Positions 20,876 to 33,174 of a stretch of 64,000 nt of DNA are shown here, piece after piece. Source of the stretch: Calliphora vicina (Eukaryota; Arthropoda; Insecta; Diptera; Calliphoridae); assembly GCF_958450345.1 (NCBI RefSeq), contig NC_088781.1, positions 45,557,357 to 45,621,356 of the forward strand. Direction: 5' to 3'. The notes under the pieces were generated by a model. That model was given only the letters and a program-made list of their open reading frames with translations. It had not been told where the DNA came from and did not search any database. The translations under genes were made by a program, and so were the position numbers. Within the stretch, counting starts at the first letter, position 1. Each line of letters opens with the position of its first letter.

Positions 20876-23800
20876 TTATTGGTACTAAATTCTGGTACAA
20901 AATTTGGTACTCAAAAGTAAGTACTAAATTTAGTTCTGAAAATTTTATAATCAAATCAAAATACACAAATTGGTACTCTATTAAAGTACTAAATTTTTTT
21001 TTGATGTTAAAGTACCTTATTTGGTACTAAATTTTAGTACAAAAATTTTTAATTTTTAAATATTGAACAAAATATTTTTGGTGCCAAAATTTTAATACGT
21101 TATTTTGTTACAAATTTTGTACTCAAATGTAGTTAATAAATTTAGTACGACATTTTATAACCAAATTAAAATACACAAATTGGTTTAATTTTTAAGTACT
21201 AAATTTAGTTATCTTTTAAAGCACATAATTTGGTACTAAATTTTAGTACAAAATTTATAATTCCCATTAATTTTTAATTTTAAAATATTAAAAAAAAAAT
21301 AGTTTTGCCATCAAAATTTTAGTATTAAATTTTGGTACCAAAATGTACTAAATTTAGTAACATATTGAAAAAAAAATTTTAAAACCAAATCAAATTTTTA
21401 TATTTTGAATGTACTAAATTGTAAACAATGTTAAATTTGGTAGACAATTTTAGTTCTAAATTTATTACTGTCAATTGGTTTTAATTTTTGAATATTGGAA
21501 AAATATTTTGGTACCAAAATTTTAGTATTAAAATGTAAGTAATAAATTTAGTACTAAATTGTAGTAATTTTCAGAAAAGTACTTTTTCATTTTCATCAAT
21601 TAAACTATTAAATATAGTACATTTCAAAAAAGTACTTTTTCGTTTTGATTGACTTTCAAACAAAAAAGTACTTTAATTTGGGACTTTTTAAAAAAATTTT
21701 TTTTTTTTAATTTTTATTCTAAAATTTGACGAAAAGTACGTTTCCATTTTAATCAATTAAACTATTAAATATGGAACCTTTCAAAAAAGTACTTTTTGAA
21801 TTATTTTCAAACAAAAAAGTATGGATTTTAATTTGGGACTTTTTTTAAAAAAATATTTTTTTTAAATTTTTATACCAATATTTGACGACAACACTTAAAA
21901 AAGTACAAAATTTTAAATTAAATGGTACTTTTAAAAAAGTACCTTAACGTGTTCATCAATAAGTACATAATTTAGTACTAAATTGTAGTAATTTTCAAAA
22001 AAGTACGTTTTTGTTTTGATTAATTAAACTATTAAATATAGCACATATCAAAAAGTACTTTTTGGTATTGATTAATTTTCAGGCAAAAATGTACTTCAAA
22101 AATGGGACTTTTAAAATTTTTTCCTAATATTTGACGACAATACTTAGAAAAATACAAAATTTTTAATTAAAGAGTACTTTTCAAAAAAGTACTTTTTCTT
22201 GTTTATCAATAAGTACATAATTTTGATAATAAATTTATTACTAAATTTTAGTAATTTTCAAAAAAGTATTTTTTCTTTTGATTGTTAAACTATTAAAAAT
22301 AGTTAATTTTTGTACTTTTAATTTGGGACTTTTTTAAAAAATATTTTTTTTTTAATTTTAATCTTAATATTAACGACATTAATCTTTAACAACTCTTAGA
22401 AAAGTACAAAATTTTAAATTAAATAGTACTTTTCAAAAAAGTACTTTTACGTGTTGATCAATAAGTACATAATTTTTATATTAATTTTAGTAATTTTCAA
22501 AAAAAATATTTTTTGTTTTGAATAACAAAACTTAAATATAAATCATTTCAAAAGAGTACTTTTAATTTGGGACTTTTTTAAAAAATATTTTTTATATTTT
22601 TATCTTAATATTTAACGATAATTTTACTCATCATTTTTCAAAAAATCATCATTTCGGATGTGAAAAGTACAAAATTTTAAACTAAATAGTAATTTTCAAA
22701 AAAGTACTTTCTTGTGTTGATCAACAAGTACATAATTTTGCACTATTAAATATAGTACATACTTTAATTTGGGACTTTTTTAAAAATCTATTTCTCATTT
22801 TAACGTAGACGAAGATTTGGAAAAGTACATAATTTTAAATTAAATAGTAATTAACTTATTAGTACTTTTCAGAACATTAAACATAATTACTTTGGAACAA
22901 TAAGTTCCACTTCTTTTAAAAACTTTTTTGCGACTTTTTTAAAAAGAACTTTTTCATTTTGATCCCAACATACTTTGCTTAGGAAACACTTAGGGAAGTT
23001 CTTTATTTTAGTACTTTAAAAAGTACATTATTTAGGGAGGTAGCAAAGCACTTTTTAATTTTTGTTAAGTTTAAACAAACAAGCACTGTAATTTGGGATT
23101 TTTTTAAAAAAGTACTTTTTAAATATTATTCCATTTGGTACCAAATTATAGGGAAATAAGAAGTGATCAAATAAGTATTTGTGGCCAAATTAATGTCAAT
23201 TGCAATCCAATATTGCAGGATTTTAGTAACACTATTTCTGCTAAACAAAACCGTTTAAACCTTTTCAGTCAAAAGGAAAAATTAAATCACATAAAAACAA
23301 ATACATAAATAATCCTTTGAAAGGTGAATGAATATCTCCCTACCCCTTACTGCTGTCCAATGACCTTTATCTAACTTCATTTCATGTAGATTTAATTTCC
23401 CCTCCCTCCCCTTTTGACCGAACTTTTCTTTTATTTATGTTTTATTATTGTCTTTAGTTATAAAATGAGTTCACTTTTGAATAAATTTTATAATTTCAAT
23501 TGAAGTTTAAAGAATAACGTGTGTTAATCCTTGATCATAAACAATTCAATTAAATGGTTTTACAAAATTTTATTTCATTTCCTTTTTTATTTGCCCTCCG
23601 CATTACAATTGTGTAAAGGTTTTTGGCGTTAAGTACCTAAAAGTACATGGTTTTTTTTTTTTTTTTTGTTTTTTAATTTGAAAAGGATAATGGAACGATT
23701 TTTACAGGCAAATAAGTTTAAGGGGATAAGACGTGTCCAAAAGAATTTTAAAATAACAGTGGAAAATATACAGAATTTAACATCAAATGTTACTTAATGG

Positions 23801-24080
23801 AATTAATTTTGTAATTTATCTGATAAAAGCAAATGTTTTAGAATGAATTAAAAAATAGAAAATTTTAAACAAAAATTTACTTCATTTTGGCATTTTCTTA
23901 TGAAAAGTCCTGTATTTATTCCCATTATAGTCATATTTAGTTAAATTAAATTGAGCTTTACTTTAGTACATTTCAAAAATGTATTTACTTTTTGTACTCT
24001 GGAACACTTTCAAGAAAGTATTTTTTTTATATTTTTATCTGTTTATGAGTTTATCAACACACTTAACTTTAAAACCACTT

Positions 24081-24212
24081 TAACCCCCATTAACACGAAT
24101 CTGGTCATGCGTTAACTAATAGTTATACTGTCGGTTAAAATTATTTTTGTATCAAAATTGTCAGTATAACTATTAGTTATTATATAACCAGCATTTGTGT
24201 TACTGGAGGTAA
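24081..24212. mobile_element. Foldback MITE family G, copy 1
   Basis: TAACCCCCATTAACACGAAT at the left is mirrored by GTGTTACTGGAGGT at the right. The inner arms ACTAATAGTTATACTG / CAGTATAACTATTAGT also pair, so most of the 132 bp folds on itself. It matches 42025-42156 and 42386-42518. The TA at each edge may be the target duplication. Confidence 0.8.
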
Positions 24213-24629
24213 ATAGTTTATAACTTTGAATTAAGTGGTACTTTATTTTAGTGCTATTCAATAAAGTAGTTTTTCGTTTATTTTGGGACTTTTTCAAGAA
24301 AGTACTTTTTCATTTTTTATCCCATTGTTTAACCACAAATCTTAGCTTTAAAAACTCGTAAAAAAGAAAATAATTTTAAATTAAATAGTACTTTATTTTA
24401 GTAATTTTCAAAAAAGTACTTTTTCTTTTGTTCAAAAAGTAAAAAATTTTAAACTATAAAATACTTTATTTTAGTACATTTGAAGAAAGTTCTTTTTCCT
24501 TTTGCTTAATTTTAAACAAAAAAAGTACCTAATTTGGGATATTTTTAAAAAAGTACTTTTTTCAATTTGATCAATAAGTACGTAATTTTAAACTATAAAG
24601 TATATTAATTTATTTCAGTACATTTCCAA

Positions 24630-25500
24630 AAAGTACTTTTTCGTTTTGCTTAATTTTAATCCAAAAACTACTTCACTTTGGCACATTTTTAAAAAGTACT
24701 TTTTAACTTTTATCCCAGCTTTTGAAGAGACACTTAACTTTAGAAGCACTTAAAAACGTACCTAGTTTTAAATTAATTAATACTGTATTTTAGTACTTTT
24801 CAAAAACGTACTTTTTTCCTTTTGATCATTAGTACATAATTTTATAGTACTAGTACAGTATATATACTACTTTATTTTAGTACATTTCAAAAAAGTAATT
24901 TTTCGTACTTTTAAACAAAAAAGTACTTTATTTTGGGACATTTATTGAAAAGTACTTTTTTAATTTTATCGTATTTCTTAAGGACATACTCAACTTTGAA
25001 AGCATTTAAAAAAGTACACAATTATAGATTAAATAATATTATATTTTAGTACTTTTCAGTTTGTTTTAGTATGTCAAATATTTCCAAAAAGTACTTTTTC
25101 GTTTTGCTTAATTTTAATCCAAAAAGTACTTCACTTTTGCACATTTTTTAAAAAGTACTTTTTAACTTTTATCCCAGCGTTTGAAGATACACTTAACTTT
25201 AGAAACACTTAAAAACGTACGTAGTTTTAAATTAATTAATACTGTATTTTAGTACTTTTCAAAAACGTACTTTTTTCCTTTTGATCATTATACATAATTT
25301 TATAGTACAGTATAGTAATTTATTTTAATACATTTAAAAAAATTAATTTTTCGTACTTTTAAACAAAAAAGGACTTTATTTTGGAACATTTTTTTAAAAG
25401 TACCTTTTAATTTTAATCGTTTTTTTTAAGGACATACTCAACTTTGAAAGCATTTAAAAAAGTACACGATTATAGATTAAATAATACTATATTTTAGTAC
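24630..25500. repeat. 459-bp tandem duplication inside S3
   Basis: TATCCCAGC at 24711 and 25170, followed by CACTTAACTTTAGAA and TTAATACTGTATTTTAGTAC, recur with a constant 459-bp offset and much higher identity than other S3 units. The copied region runs roughly 24630-25080 onto 25085-25500. It shows that S3 also grows by duplicating multi-unit blocks. Confidence 0.75.
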
Positions 25501-26085
25501 TTTTCAGTTTCAGTTTTAGTATTTTTCAAAAAAGTACTCTTTCCTTTTTATTAAAAAGTACATACTCATTTCAAACTATGAAGTTAGTACTTTATACATT
25601 TAAGAAGAGTACTTTCTCTTTTCGAAAAATTCTTAATAAAAAAGTACTTTATTTTGCCCCTTTTTCATTTTCATCCAGTGAGTTTATCTATAATTCAGCT
25701 ATAAAAAATAGGAAAAACTTATAATTGAATATTACTTTATTTTAGGACTTTTAAAAAAGTACCTTTTTGTTTCGTACAATAAGTATCATTTTAATTTATA
25801 AAGTATATGTCTCTATATTAATAAAGCATTTCAAAAAAGTACTTTTTTGTTATGATTAATTTTGAGCTGAAAGTTATTTATTTTGGTATTTTCCAGAAAG
25901 CTTTTGGCCTCTTTTCGCCTTTAATCAATATTATACTATTAATTAATTTTGAAAACCTTCTGTAAATAAAAATACTAAATCCTGTCTTCTTTTAAAGGTA
26001 CTTAACTTTAACGATTTTAAAATTTAGTACTGAAGTTAAAAGTACTTTTTCTCTTAAAGCTTTTGTCCCACTGTTTATCATTGTT

Positions 26086-27273
26086 CAATATTGTAAAATA
26101 CTTAATAAAAAGCAATTCAAAATGGAATTAAACGCTTCACTTTCTGACACCCCTTTTCTTTTATTTTCCTTATTTTTTTTATTGCTACCAACTCTTGAAT
26201 CATTTAACAGTCCATGTGTTTTGTTAAGGACAAGGAAAAAAGTATTAAGAACTTTAAGTTTCTTACATGTTTCTTTATTATTTTTCCACTCTCCTTCATG
26301 TTTCCACTTATAGACAGAAAAGGAAAGAAAACAAACAAAAGAAAGAGGGTGATTGTATGTAAATTTTAGCAAGTTTGAGTGGTCCTTCGTACCCACATCA
26401 TTGTTTTTGGTGGCTGGTATCTCTCCACCAGTCGTACTACTACTGTTCATATTTGAATTTTTAACCACATTGTTGATTTTGCCCACAGGCTATTTGCTTA
26501 ATTCATTTGGCTGGTCTTTTTTTTATTGTATTTTGCTCATCTTTTTAACCAAATGAGTTGTAAAAAATGGGAAAAGGAAATTCCTTATATTTAAAGTGAA
26601 AAACGTTTTAAAAAAACTAAAAAAAAGGTTTTGTACTGAATTTGTCATATTTGAAAGAATTTTTTCTTATTCTTTGGGTTGTGTTGGCGGTTAAGCCATC
26701 AAATTTGGGTCAAAATGTTACCAAAAAAGAAAATCTCTATGAAATGTAAATTATGGTTGTAATAAAAACAATTAAACGTTACGGGAAATTAAAACATTTC
26801 CGTTTTGTTATTTTTATCTTTGGGCGAGGAAAATTAGCAAACAACAAGAAAAAATCTTGTTAAAATTTATGCCATTTTAAGAAATGTTTCTTTGGTGTTG
26901 TTTTGTAAAATAAATTTATTACTATTGTTTTTTGTTTATTACAAAGGCTAATTACTGTATTTTTTTGAGTTTTAATTTTAAAGTTTAGCACAAAATTCAA
27001 GGATTTTGTAAGTAGTGGTGTTGGAAAATAAAAGGAAAAACTTTCTTAATTGTTGGCCACCATCATTATCACATTCATTAAGGATTATGTGAGAGAATGT
27101 TTAGCAAAAGAACGTGAAATATTTATAAACTCATAATCATAATTGTGGCGAAATACTTTTACACTTAGAGTAATTTTACTTCAAAACCCAGTAGCTTATA
27201 TTGCACTGAAATAAGTTGAAAATCTTAATTTTTAATTAATTAGTACTTTATTATATTATCTTTCATAAAAGTG
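26086..27273. other. Non-repetitive interval, with one weak exon-like frame
   Basis: The minus strand of 26395-26489 reads, after an in-frame TAG, a polar segment with NMNSSSTTGGEIPATKNND and then GTACGAAGG, which could be a splice donor. The upstream side has AG but no pyrimidine tract, and there is no ATG at the frame start. The composition is less AT-biased than the surroundings. I consider an exon unlikely but worth a look. Nothing else is recognised here. Confidence 0.25.
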
Positions 27274-28090
27274 TTTTTATACCCTCCACCACCACAAGTG
27301 GTGTATGAAATATTCATCTGAGACCCAACAAAGTATATATTTTCTTGATCCTTATGAAATTCTAAGTCGATTGAGCCATATCCGTCTGTCTGTCCGTCTG
27401 TGTGTCTGTGTAAAACACGCTCACGTCCAAAATACGTAAAAAAAATTGGTAGACTTGCAAAAAATATGTTTATTGTTGTCCTAATCACTTTGGTATTAAA
27501 AATCAGCAAAATTGGTTCAGTAGAACCAGAGCTATGAATCAAAATGTGAGACAACCTAAAAAAAAAAATTGACAATTTTCACATATTTTTGGTTATTTGT
27601 GTAAATATATTGCAGATAATACCATAAAACTTTACATACGTTATTTTTATAATAAAAGGACTAACTCTAGTGAAAATTATAAGAATCGGTTCATGATTTC
27701 TCATAGCCCCCATACAAATTTCTTCCCGAAATATGGTTCTATGGTCTATAAATGCCTTCAGAATTGCAGTATCCATACAAAATTCAGCAGCAATAAGTTT
27801 CGTGCTAAAAGAAATCACAAAACTAAATTGTTTGTGGATCGGCCCATATTTGACCATAGCCCCCATATAAAGTTCACTTCCGAAAATCACTTAAATTAGC
27901 ACAAATATCTTATAAATATCGCTATTAAGTTGAAATTCGTCATAAAAAATCCCCATAAATACCAAAATCGCTATATATAATTCTATAATCATCGGCCTAT
28001 AATTGGTTATAGCTCCCATATATATCAACCTAAAAAATATGTATGCAGGTGGAGGGTATTTAAGATAAGAATATACCGTTCTAACTTGTT
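27274..28090 (+). mobile_element. Family C GTCY element, copy 1
   Basis: Starts TTTTTATACCCTCCACCACC and ends GTTCTAACTTGTT. It contains CCAACAAAGTATATA, the microsatellite GTCTGTCTGTCCGTCTGTG, AAAATCAGCAAAATTGGTTC, a block with CCCCCATACAAATTTCTTCC, and GGTGGAGGGTATTTAAG near the right. The plan matches family A but the sequence is largely different. Compared with the copy at 44594-45868, the terminal hairpin is lost here (AAGATAAGAATATACCG instead of AAGATTCGGCAAAGCCGAAT). It sits in S3-type AGTACT sequence. The overlapping frames of about 100 codons are not genes. Confidence 0.85.
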
Positions 28091-29200
28091 TTGTTTATTT
28101 TAGTACATTTAAAAAAAGTACTTTTTCTTGTGATTAATTTTGAATGAAAGTATTTTATTTTGTACATGATTTTAGATTAATTAATACATTTGAATAAAGT
28201 TAACTATAATTAATAAGTACTTTGTTTTAGAATTTTTCAAAAAAGTACTTTTTCCTTTTTTTTTTTCAAAAAGTACATAGTAATTTTAAGCTATAAACTT
28301 CGTACTTTACTTTAGTTTATATCAAAAAAAGTACTTTCTCGTTCAGATTAATCACCCTTATCGTGGTTGGTGTAATCGTCATGCGCCTACGACAGTTTCG
28401 TACTAGATTAAAGACACAGTTTGCATTTTATCTTTAATCTAGTACTAAACAGGGTGAATATTTTATAAAAAAGTACTTTATTTTAACTTTAAAAAATTTA
28501 AAAAACTAACATAATTTTAGGACTTTTAAAAAAGTACTTTTTCGTCTTTGAATAGTACTTTATTATAGTACCTTTCATTAAAGGACTTTTTTTTGCTTTG
28601 AACAATAAATATTGTAATTTAAAAATATTTATTTTAGTACATTTAAAAAAAGTACGTTTTCTTTTAGATTAATTTTGAATAAAAATGTACTTTATTTTGT
28701 GAATTTCCAAAAAAGTACTTTTCAATTTGTATCCATACATAATTTTAAAGTAATTATTTTTTTTAATTAAGTACACTTTCCTTTTTATCATTAAATACAT
28801 AAATGAAGCTAAAAAGTACTATATTTTGGTACTTTTCAAAAAAGTACTTTTTGGTTTTTAAAAATGTGTTAAACAAACAACTACATTTTCTTTTTAACAA
28901 GTAAGTACATAATATGAAACTATAGTACTTTATTTTGGCACATTTCAAAAAAGTACTTTTTCGTTTCAATTAATTTTTAATTTTTCTTGAACAAAAAAGT
29001 AAATTTTTATTTCCCCCTCTACTTATAGACATATTCAACTTTGAAAATACTTTAAAACACATGAAATTTTAAATTAAATACTCCTTATTTTAGTAAGTTT
29101 GAAAAAGTGCCTTTTAATTTTGAAGAAATAAGTACTTTATGTAGAGATGTTTTAAAAAGGTACTTTTTAATTTTTTTCTCAGAATTTATCAGTTTACTTA
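28091..29200. repeat. AGTACT-rich satellite S3, right block
   Basis: Continues the S3 pattern (CAAAAAAGTACTTTTTC, TAAAGTACTTTATTTTGG) after the family C insertion and fades out near 29200. Confidence 0.8.
28349..28460. mobile_element. Small foldback element inside S3
   Basis: A 19-bp stem, 28396-28414 with 28431-28449 (GTACTAGATTAAAGA / TCTTTAATCTAGTAC, one mismatch), surrounds a 16-base loop. ATCACCCT at 28351 is mirrored by AGGGTGAAT at 28451. The interior CGTGGTTGGTGTAATCGTC is GC-richer than S3, so this is probably an inserted foldback MITE rather than a satellite unit. Confidence 0.55.
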
Positions 29201-29408
29201 ACTTTATTTATAGATAATTTTGCAAATGATCTTTAGTTTTGAAGAAGGAAATTCTGTGTGGCCTCAGATTTTTCACAAGTGGACTGTAAATTGTTGTTCT
29301 ATAGTTTGCCTTTGTTTTGTACTTGACGACTAGAATTTCTATATAAATATAATGTACTTTGTATTGATGTGATCTTTCAGAATCTATGGTAACAGTTATT
29401 TTTCAACG

Positions 29409-29849
29409 TAAAAATATAAGTTCGCATGAAACTCTTAAATAAAGAGTTTTAAATAACCTTCATAAAAAAAATCATTTGAGGAGTTTTAATTTTCCCGTCA
29501 GAAAATAAAACTCTTTTCGTTTATTTTCTACTTTTTTTCAGTATCTTTTTTAAAATCAATAAAAATTGCAATGCAAGGTGCTTTACAAATTGTAATGATC
29601 TTTAGGTGTCAATTTTCATAAAATGAGTTTTATTTTCTGACGGGAAAAATAAAACTCCTCAAATAAGTTTTATTTTCTGACGGGAAAAATAAAACTCCTC
29701 AAATGAGTTTATTTTTCTGTCGGGAAAAATAAAACTCCTTAAATAAGTTTTATTTTCTGACGGGAAAAATAAAACCCCTCAAATGAGTTTATTTTTCTGA
29801 CGGGAAAAAACTTTTTTTTCAAGAGTTTCAGCCGAACTTTTATTTTTAA
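29409..29849. mobile_element. Foldback/TIR element with internal 40-bp minisatellite
   Basis: Ends about 30 bp long are inverted: TAAAAATATAAGTTCG followed by CATGAAACTCTT at the left, and AAGAGTTTCAGCCGAAC followed by TTTTATTTTTAA at the right. Inside, 29625-29810 holds about 4.6 units of AAGTTTTATTTTCTGACGGG + AAAAATAAAACTCCTCAAAT (40 bp). A single inverted unit (TTTTCCCGTCAGAAAATAAAACTC) lies at 29490-29513. Inverted arms with tandem units resemble the foldback class of Drosophila. Confidence 0.7.
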
Positions 29850-29894
29850 TTTTAATATTAAAATAACTTTTTTAATATCAATTATTTTGGGCAG

Positions 29895-29975
29895 AGATAA
29901 GTCAATTGGTTACTTTATATATCCCATGTAATCTAGTGAGAAGACAATTGTCAGTTAAGTGTATCTAAGAGATCT
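29895..29975 (+). repeat. Dispersed repeat family H, copy 2 (partial)
   Basis: Matches 7388-7468: GCAGAGA-AAGTCA, TTGGTTACTTTATA, ATCCCA, GTAATCTAGTG and GAAGACAATTGTCA. It ends next to mariner sequence. Confidence 0.65.
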
Positions 29976-29979
29976 AAAC

Positions 29980-30270
29980 GTTATTGCTTATGGTGAACAC
30001 CAAGAATTGGAGGCATTACTCCATGAAGACTGTTGTCAAACTCAACAATTATTTTGAGCTACTCAAGCAGCAATTTCAAATCGATTGCGAGCAGCAGGTT
30101 TCATCCAAAATCAGGAAAATTGGGTACCATAGGAATTGAAGCCGAGAGACATTGAAAGACGATTTTGGAACAGATATTGGCTTGAACCAATCTTGGCTCC
30201 AAAATATGAGCAGTTTTTTGGCCATATGTAGCCAGAAAGATGGAAAAAGGTATGCGAATCCAATGCTTTG
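29980..30270 (+). pseudogene. Mariner transposase fragment (type 1), internally deleted
   Basis: Readable pieces, in order, are AYGE, EHQELEALLHEDCCQTQ, ATQAAISNRLRAAGFIQNQE, ELKPRDIERRFW and PERWKKV. The catalytic core between ELKPRD and PERW is missing, and at least two stops interrupt. It is the same lineage as 54060-54917. Not functional; useful only as a fossil. Confidence 0.8.
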
Positions 30271-31254
30271 ACTCCTTTGGGCCAGCTATCTGACAGTCTC
30301 ATTGTAAAGGGAGTTTAAGTAGTTGTTTGGGACAATTTCCTAGAACTGCTGGGTTTTATCTATATCTGTATTGTGTGAATAATTTTTTTTTATATATAAA
30401 AACTGTGTGTCCTCAACATCATCATGTTTATGCTTGCTTTGTACCCTTACAATAACAATAAATACTTGTTGTTCTTCCACTTGTCCTTTTAACAATAACA
30501 ATCCTTTAAATTCTTCCTATAGTCCTTCTTGTTTTAGACCAGCTTCTTTGGTTGCTGCTGCTTAAGGAGAAATATTAGTACGTGCTTAAAAAATTAAAAG
30601 AAAACAAAATTGTCATTCTAAAAGTAACGTATTTCTACGTATTCTTTGCTCTTCTTAGAATATGGCAACAATTTTACGCATTGTTACACTGCTGACTATC
30701 CTTAAAGGTTTTCTAAGGATTTTCTTTTCTTTTCTCTTCTCTTGAATTGTTATTATAAGCTTTTGTTCATTGAATCTTCTCCTTTTTGTTTGTGTGGTTT
30801 ATAACAAGTACAATAATAGTGAGTGTGAGTCCTTTATTTTTTCCATAACATTTATTGGTGTTTAGAGAATATTCTTATGTCATTTCGTTCATTACTTATT
30901 TGTTAGTTTTGGGTTATTTTTATAGGAAAAATAAACAAGTAAGGTAAGGATTGTTATAGGATAATTGGGGAAAATAATAAGTTTTTGATTATGTGTGTTT
31001 TTTGGTTTAAAATAATAAGGTGAAGGTCATGTTTATTTTTTTTGTTTTAGTTGCTAAATCTTGTCCAAGCTTAAGGGATAATTTGAAGAAAATTTACTAC
31101 TTTTAAAAATATTCTTTGTTAAAATTTCATGATTTTTGCTTGAACTTGAAACAATTTTTATCATTTCATTTCTAAAATCTAGAAAATTCGTCCAAAAATT
31201 AATAAACACCTGGATTAAATCTGAATTTGTATTAAATTCTATGTCAATAGTATG
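30271..31254. other. Gene-free stretch
   Basis: No exon or repeat family recognised. TTTCTTTTCTTTTCTCTTCTCTTG near 30722 is simple sequence. Confidence 0.5.
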
Positions 31255-31437
31255 TTTAAAACACTCTCACGTTTAAAGTACAACACTAAAATAAATGAAT
31301 TTCCTCCAACATATTAATCCAACATATAAATAGTTTGCTATTAAAAATCAGCAAAATTGGTTCAGTACAAAAAAAGTTATAAAGCTAAATGTGAAACAAT
31401 CTCAAAAAACTAATATTTTCAACATTTTCAGAATAGT
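31255..31437 (+). mobile_element. Family C GTCY element fragment
   Basis: Corresponds to the central part of family C: AAAACACTCTCACG, TATTAAAAATCAGCAAAATTGGTTCAGTA and AATGTGAAACAATCTCAAAA. It is cut off three bases before satellite S2 starts, so S2 expanded at, or was joined to, this truncated element. Confidence 0.7.
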
Positions 31438-31440
31438 TTT

Positions 31441-33174
31441 ATGTTAACAGAGCATCTTTTTCTAGAGAAAAAATTTGTCTGTTAACAGAGCAACTTTTTC
31501 TAGAGAAAAGTTTTCTGTTAACAGAGCAACTTTTTCTAGAGAAAAGTTTTCTGTTAACAGAGCAACTTTTTCTAGAGAAAAAATTTGTCTGTTAACAGAG
31601 CAACTTTTTCTAGAGAAAAGTTTTCTGTTAACAGAAAAGTTGTCAGAAAAGTTGTCTGTTCACAGAGCAACTTTTTCTAAAGAAAAGTTGTCTGTTCATA
31701 GAGCAACTTTTTCTAAAGGAAAGTTGTCTGTTCACAGAGCAACTTTTTATAAAGGAAAGTTGTCTCTTCACAGAGCAACTTTTTCTAAAGAAAAGTTGTC
31801 TGTTCACAGAGCAACTTTTTCTAAAGAAAAGTTGTCTGTTCATAGAGCAACTTTTTCTAAAGAAAAGTTGTCTGTTCATAGAGCAACTTTTTCTAAAGAA
31901 AAGTTGTCTGTTCACAGAGCAACTTTTTCTAAAGAAAAGTTGTCTGTTCACAGAGCAACTTTTTCTAAAGAAAAGTTGTCTGTTCACAGAGCAACTTTTT
32001 CTAAAGGAAAGTTGTCTGTTCACAGAACAACTTTTTCTAAAGAAAAGTTGTCTTTTCACAGAGCAACTTTTTCTAAAGAAAAGTTGTCTGTTCACAAATC
32101 AACTATTTCTAAAGAAAAGTTGTCTGTTCACAGAGCAACATTTTCTAAAGAAAAGTTGTCTGTTCACAGAGCAACTTCTTCTAAAGAAAAGTTGTCTGTT
32201 CACAGAGCAACTTTTTCTAAAGAAAAGTTGTCTGTTCACAGAGCAACTTTTTCTAAAGAAAAGTTGTCTGTTCACAGAGCAACTTTTTCTAAAGAAAAGT
32301 TGTCTGTTCACAGAGCAACTTTTTCTAAAGAAAAGTTGTCTGTTCACAGAGCAACTTTTTCTAAAGAAAAGTTGTCTGTTCACAGAGCAACTTTTTCTAA
32401 AGAAAAGTTGTCTGTTCACAGAGCAACTTTTTCTAAAGAAAAGTTGTCTGTTCACAGAGCAATTTTTTCTAAAGAAAGGTTGTCTGTTCACAGAGCAACT
32501 TTTTCTAAAAAAAAGTTGTCTGTTCACAGAGCAACTTTTTCTAAAGAAAAGCTGTCTGTTCACAGAGCAACTTTTTCTAAAGGAAAGTTGGCTGTTCACA
32601 GAGCAACTTTTTCTAAAGGAAAGTTGTCTGTTCACAGAGCAACTTTTTCTAGAAAAAATTTGACTGTTAATAGAGCAACTTTTTTTAGAGAAAAGTTGAC
32701 TGTTAATAGAGCAACTTTTTCTAAAGAAAAGTTGTCTGTAAACGGAGTAACTTTTTCTATAGAAAAGTTGTCTTTGAACGGAGCTACTTTTTCTATAGAA
32801 AAGTTGTCTGTTCACAGAGCAACTTTTTCTAGAAAAAATTTGACTGTTAATAGAGCAACTTTTTTTTAGAGAAAAGTCGACTGTTAATAGAGCAACTTTT
32901 TCTAAAGAAAAGTTGTCTGTAAACGGAGTAACTTTTTCTAGAGAAAAGTCGTCTGTTCACAGAGCAACTTTTTCTAGAGAAAAGTCGTCTGTTCAAAGAG
33001 CAACTTTTTCTAGAGAAAAGTTGCTCTGTTAACAGATCAATTTTTTTTTATAGAAAAGTTGAGCAACAGAGCAACATTTTCTAGAGAAAAGTTTTCTGTT
33101 CACAGATCAACTTTTTCTAGGGTAAAGTTGTTTGTTCACAGAACAACTTTTTCTATATAGAAAACTTGTCTGAA
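31441..33174. repeat. 36-bp satellite S2, block a
   Basis: About 48 units of GTTGTCTGTTCACAGAGCAA + CTTTTTCTAAAGAAAA. Each unit contains an imperfect palindrome AACTTTTTCTAAAGAAAAGTT, centred on TCTAGA in the outer, more varied units and TCTAAAGA in the uniform middle. Edges (31441-31640, 32640-33174) are more diverged than the middle, as expected if homogenisation acts centrally. The period is divisible by three, so a 464-codon frame (12-residue KLSVHRATFSKE repeat) and reverse frames of 150 and 238 codons stay open. I see no start context or unique domain to support a protein. Confidence 0.95.

Larger units (their letters stand above)
20876..26085. repeat. Diffuse AGTACT-rich satellite (S3), main block
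   Basis: Over more than 5 kb the word GTAC, usually within AAAAAGTACTTTTT, recurs at 15-60-bp intervals with alternating A-rich and T-rich arms, so each node is an inverted repeat. The left part (20876-21560) uses GGTACTAAATTTTAGTAC; the right part uses phrases such as TTTTCAAAAAAGTACTTTTT, TTATTTTGGGACTTTTT and AATTTTAAATTAAATAGTAC. Spacing is irregular and divergence high, so this is old. 23160-23960 is less repetitive. No coding potential. Confidence 0.85.

Noticed and set aside
26353..26556. 67-codon hydrophobic frame on the plus strand
   Set aside because: T-rich plus strand always gives Phe/Leu/Ile-rich frames here; no signal peptide pattern or start context stands out.
27240..27899. 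Frames of 100-111 codons near 27.3-27.9 kb and their counterparts at 44.6-45.8 kb
   Set aside because: They are translations of the family C repeat on both strands; the same bases occur in two dispersed copies.
31475..32869. 464-codon frame with KLSVHRATFSKE repeats
   Set aside because: By-product of a 36-bp unit. Reverse frames are open too, and the closely related 35-bp units would shift the frame every repeat.
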